Source of the DNA: a bacterium
Lineage (GTDB): Bacteria > Patescibacteriota > Microgenomatia > UBA1400 > PJMF01
Direction: 5' to 3'
NCBI GenBank assembly: GCA_900299155.1
Contig: OMIS01000065.1
Location: 1-25,090, forward strand
Length of the DNA: 25,090 bases
Within the stretch, counting starts at the first letter, position 1; each line of letters opens with the position of its first letter. Made by a program: the position numbers and the translations under genes. Below, in pieces: positions 22,817-25,090 of this stretch. The notes beneath the pieces are model-generated. The model was given only the letters and a program-made list of their open reading frames with translations. It was not told where the DNA came from and searched no databases.

Positions 22817-22871
22817 CTTGTAAAAATTGCCCGTTCTTGAGTACTAAGTAACAGAAAAAGTATATAACTGT

Positions 22872-24995
22872 ATGTCAGCACCTACCAAAGTCCCGCTTAA
22901 CCGTATCCGTAATATCGGTATCATTGCCCATATTGACGCAGGTAAAACCACCACTTCAGAACGTATTTTGTTCTTTACTGGTCGTACCTACAAAATCGGT
23001 GAAGTGCATGAGGGTGCTGCTACGATGGACTGGATGGAGCAGGAGCAAGAGCGCGGTATTACTATCGTGTCTGCTGCTACTACCACATTCTGGACTCCTC
23101 ACTATGGTACTCATCTTGATGAGCAACCATATCGCTTTAACATTATTGACACTCCAGGACACGTCGACTTTACTGCAGAAGTAGAGCGTTCACTCCGCGT
23201 CCTTGATGGTGGTGTGACTGTTTTGGATGCTTCAGAAGGCGTTCAATCTCAATCTGAAACTGTCTGGCGCCAAGCTGACAAATACCACGTCCCACGCATT
23301 TGTTTCATCAATAAGATGGACAAACTCGGTGCTGATTTCCGCGCTACCATTCAAGATATCCGTGAAAAGTTTGGTGTAACTCCAGCTATCATGGTCTTGC
23401 CAATGGGTGCTGAAAATGAGTTCAAAGGAGTGATTGATCTATTATCACGCCGTGCTTTCTTCTGGGAAGATAACTCCAAAGCTACTGAACCAGAAATTAA
23501 AGATATCCCTGAAGAACTTCAAGCTCAAGTTGAAGAAGAGCGCGCTAAGCTCGTTGAAGCTATTGCTGAAACAGATGATGCGTTACTCGAAAAGTTCTTT
23601 GCTGGCGAAGACATTGCACTTAATGAATTACGTGCAGCGCTCCGCAAAGCTGTTATCGCATACAAATTGGTCCCTATTTATGCTGGTTCATCCTTAAAGA
23701 ACACTGGTGTACAACTCTTACTCGACGCTGTCGTAGAGTACTTACCATCTCCAGTGGACATCAACCAAATCTCTGGTACCAATCCAAAAACTGATGCAGA
23801 GGAAGTGCGTAAGCTCGTTCCAGAAGAAAAATTGAGTGTTTTGGCATTCAAGATCCAGACAGATCCTCATGTAGGTAAGCTTACTTACTGTCGTATTTAC
23901 TCTGGTGTTTTGAACGCTGGTTCATATATTTACAACTCCACTCGAGATGTCAAAGAGCGCGTCGGTCGGTTGCTCCTTATGCATGCTAACCAACGTGAAG
24001 AAATCGCAGAAGCAAAAGCTGGTGAGATCGTCGCTTTGGTTGGTCTTAAAGGTACCAAGACAGGTGATACTCTTTGTGATGAATCTGCTCCAATTATCTT
24101 GGAGGGTATTAACTTTGCTGAACCAGTTATTTCCTTGGCTATTGAACCAAAAACAAAGTCTGACCAAGAAAAAATGGGCGCTGCATTGCAGAAATTCTCA
24201 GAAGAAGATCCAACTTTCCGTATTAGTTCTGATCAAGAAACTGGTCAAACAATCATCGGTGGTATGGGTGAGCTGCACTTGGAAATCTTGGTTGATCGTA
24301 TGAAACGCGAGTTCAAGGTTGATGCAAATGTAGGTAAACCACAAGTTGCATATCGTGAAACTATCACTAAAGCTGCCGAAGGTGAAGGTAAATACATTAA
24401 ACAAAGTGGTGGCCGCGGTCAATATGGTCACGCCTTAATTAAAATTGAACCAAAAGATCGTGGAACAGGGTATGAGTTTGTTGATGAAATTAAAGGTGGT
24501 TCTATTCCTCGTGAATACATTGAACCAGTCAACAAGGGTATCAAAGAATCACTCGAAAGAGGTTTCTTCGCCAACTACCCAATGGTTGACGTTAAAGTAA
24601 CTCTCTACGATGGTTCTTACCATGAAGTTGACTCAAACGAGTTAGCATTCAAGATGGCAGGTTCATTTGCTATGCGCGAAGCTACTAAAGAAGCTGGCAT
24701 GGTATTACTTGAACCAATCATGAAGGTGGAAGTTTCTACTCCAGAGCAATTCATGGGTGACGTCATGGGTGACTTAGGTTCACGTCGTGCACAAATCCAA
24801 GGTACCAACAGTCGTGGTGCAGTTACCATCATTACTGCACTTGTCCCATTGGCAGAGATGCAGGGCTATGTTACAATCTTGAGAAGCATGACCCAAGGAC
24901 GGGCATCATCTGTGATGTTGCCAAGTCACTATGATATTGTTCCACAAAATATCGCTGAGAAAATAAGACTTGAGCGAAAACCTAATGGAGTATAA
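22872..24995 (+). CDS. fusA: Elongation factor G
   Basis: A 707-residue translational GTPase that drives translocation of tRNAs and mRNA. The GTPase motifs are all present: G1 AHIDAGKTT, G2 RGITI, G3 DTPGHVDF, G4 NKMD and G5 GSS. The following domains show the EF-G landmarks LAFKIQTDPHVGKLTYCRIYSG (domain II), GMGELHLEILVDRMKREF (III), GGRGQYGHALIKIEP and GFFANYPMVDVKVTLYDGSYHEVDS (IV), and EPIMKVEVSTPEQFMGDVMGDL (V). Length is normal (E. coli 704). It lies between the rpsG terminator and a probable tuf gene, keeping the str gene order. Confidence 0.98.
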   Translation: MSAPTKVPLNRIRNIGIIAHIDAGKTTTSERILFFTGRTYKIGEVHEGAATMDWMEQEQERGITIVSAATTTFWTPHYGTHLDEQPYRFNIIDTPGHVDFTAEVERSLRVLDGGVTVLDASEGVQSQSETVWRQADKYHVPRICFINKMDKLGADFRATIQDIREKFGVTPAIMVLPMGAENEFKGVIDLLSRRAFFWEDNSKATEPEIKDIPEELQAQVEEERAKLVEAIAETDDALLEKFFAGEDIALNELRAALRKAVIAYKLVPIYAGSSLKNTGVQLLLDAVVEYLPSPVDINQISGTNPKTDAEEVRKLVPEEKLSVLAFKIQTDPHVGKLTYCRIYSGVLNAGSYIYNSTRDVKERVGRLLLMHANQREEIAEAKAGEIVALVGLKGTKTGDTLCDESAPIILEGINFAEPVISLAIEPKTKSDQEKMGAALQKFSEEDPTFRISSDQETGQTIIGGMGELHLEILVDRMKREFKVDANVGKPQVAYRETITKAAEGEGKYIKQSGGRGQYGHALIKIEPKDRGTGYEFVDEIKGGSIPREYIEPVNKGIKESLERGFFANYPMVDVKVTLYDGSYHEVDSNELAFKMAGSFAMREATKEAGMVLLEPIMKVEVSTPEQFMGDVMGDLGSRRAQIQGTNSRGAVTIITALVPLAEMQGYVTILRSMTQGRASSVMLPSHYDIVPQNIAEKIRLERKPNGV

Positions 24996-24996
24996 T
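24991..24996 (+). promoter_or_regulatory. Candidate promoter for the next gene, overlapping the fusA stop
   Basis: A perfect TATAAT overlaps the TAA stop of fusA. It would give a leader of about 70 nt ending in the ribosome site AAAAGGGGGA (25061-25070). A TTGAGC 15 nt upstream is a poor -35. Confidence 0.4.
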
Positions 24997-25073
24997 TTCA
25001 TGGGTAAAAGGTTAAGTACAAAGTAGTACAAAAATAAAGAAAACTGTCGATAATATAAAAAAAAGGGGGAAAA

Positions 25074-25090
25074 ATGGCAGACGCACAAAA
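25074..25090 (+). CDS. Start of the next gene, probably tuf (EF-Tu), cut by the window edge
   Basis: An ATG at 25074 preceded by a strong G-rich ribosome site begins MADAQ before the window ends. In the str gene order the gene after fusA is usually tuf, sometimes rpsJ. Five residues cannot decide, so tuf is an inference from gene order. Confidence 0.5.

Noticed and set aside
182..24995. Reassigned TGA (glycine) as in Gracilibacteria
   Set aside because: No in-frame TGA occurs in any conserved gene, though thousands of codons and hundreds of glycines are present.
25000..25026. An eight-codon frame after fusA as a leader peptide
   Set aside because: No ribosome site and no attenuator-like structure; the length is expected by chance.
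1..25090. CRISPR arrays, insertion sequences, tRNA genes or prophage
   Set aside because: No spaced direct repeats, transposase, integrase or cloverleaf were seen; the J-like protein alone is not evidence for a prophage.

Overview
The window looks like core chromosome of a small-genome bacterium of the Candidate Phyla Radiation (Patescibacteria). This placement is an inference from gene content, not from a phylogeny. The signs are: an alanyl-tRNA synthetase that stops after its editing domain; a PrmC without most of its N-terminal domain; a membrane-anchored baseplate-J-like protein followed by a sortase; a Gram-positive-type S12; and many short single-pass membrane proteins. All genes read through in the standard code. 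None of the 21 complete genes ends in TGA (16 TAA, 5 TAG).

Layout. Positions 1-4.3 kb carry the start of a probable leftward gene, a RecB-like PD-(D/E)XK nuclease, a Nudix hydrolase, and a leftward prmC-cobW pair whose end overlaps the Nudix gene. A DsbA-like thiol oxidoreductase then ends at a strong terminator. Positions 4.3-9.0 kb hold an anchored protein of unknown function, a YqeY protein, a RodZ-like protein, a DUF948-like and a YtxH-like protein, and alaS. Positions 9.1-14.2 kb hold the baseplate-J-like protein, a sortase, RuvX, a GNAT acetyltransferase and MltG. Positions 14.3-25.1 kb hold rpoB-rpoC, a structured intergenic region, rpsL-rpsG, a terminator, fusA, and the first codons of what is probably tuf.

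How the parts fit. The left half is a string of small transcription units for DNA and nucleotide repair, metal handling, release-factor methylation, disulfide chemistry and envelope building (RodZ, MltG, sortase, J-like protein). The right half is the transcription and translation core. Several left-half genes (prmC, the 4382 gene, the rodZ-like gene, alaS, ruvX, mltG) have a -10 box only 6-9 nt before the start codon, which suggests leaderless mRNAs. rpoB, rpoC, rpsL and yqeY instead have clear Shine-Dalgarno sites.

Most notable items: (1) a roughly 130-nt inverted-repeat, three-way-junction candidate RNA between rpoC and rpsL, with downstream sequence able to form competing helices; (2) the leaderless promoter layout; (3) absence of TGA stops; (4) RNA polymerase oddities: a VKH in place of TFH in the trigger loop, rifampicin-pocket substitutions, a coiled-coil insertion in beta', and an 84-residue acidic tail on beta; (5) the J-like protein and sortase pair.
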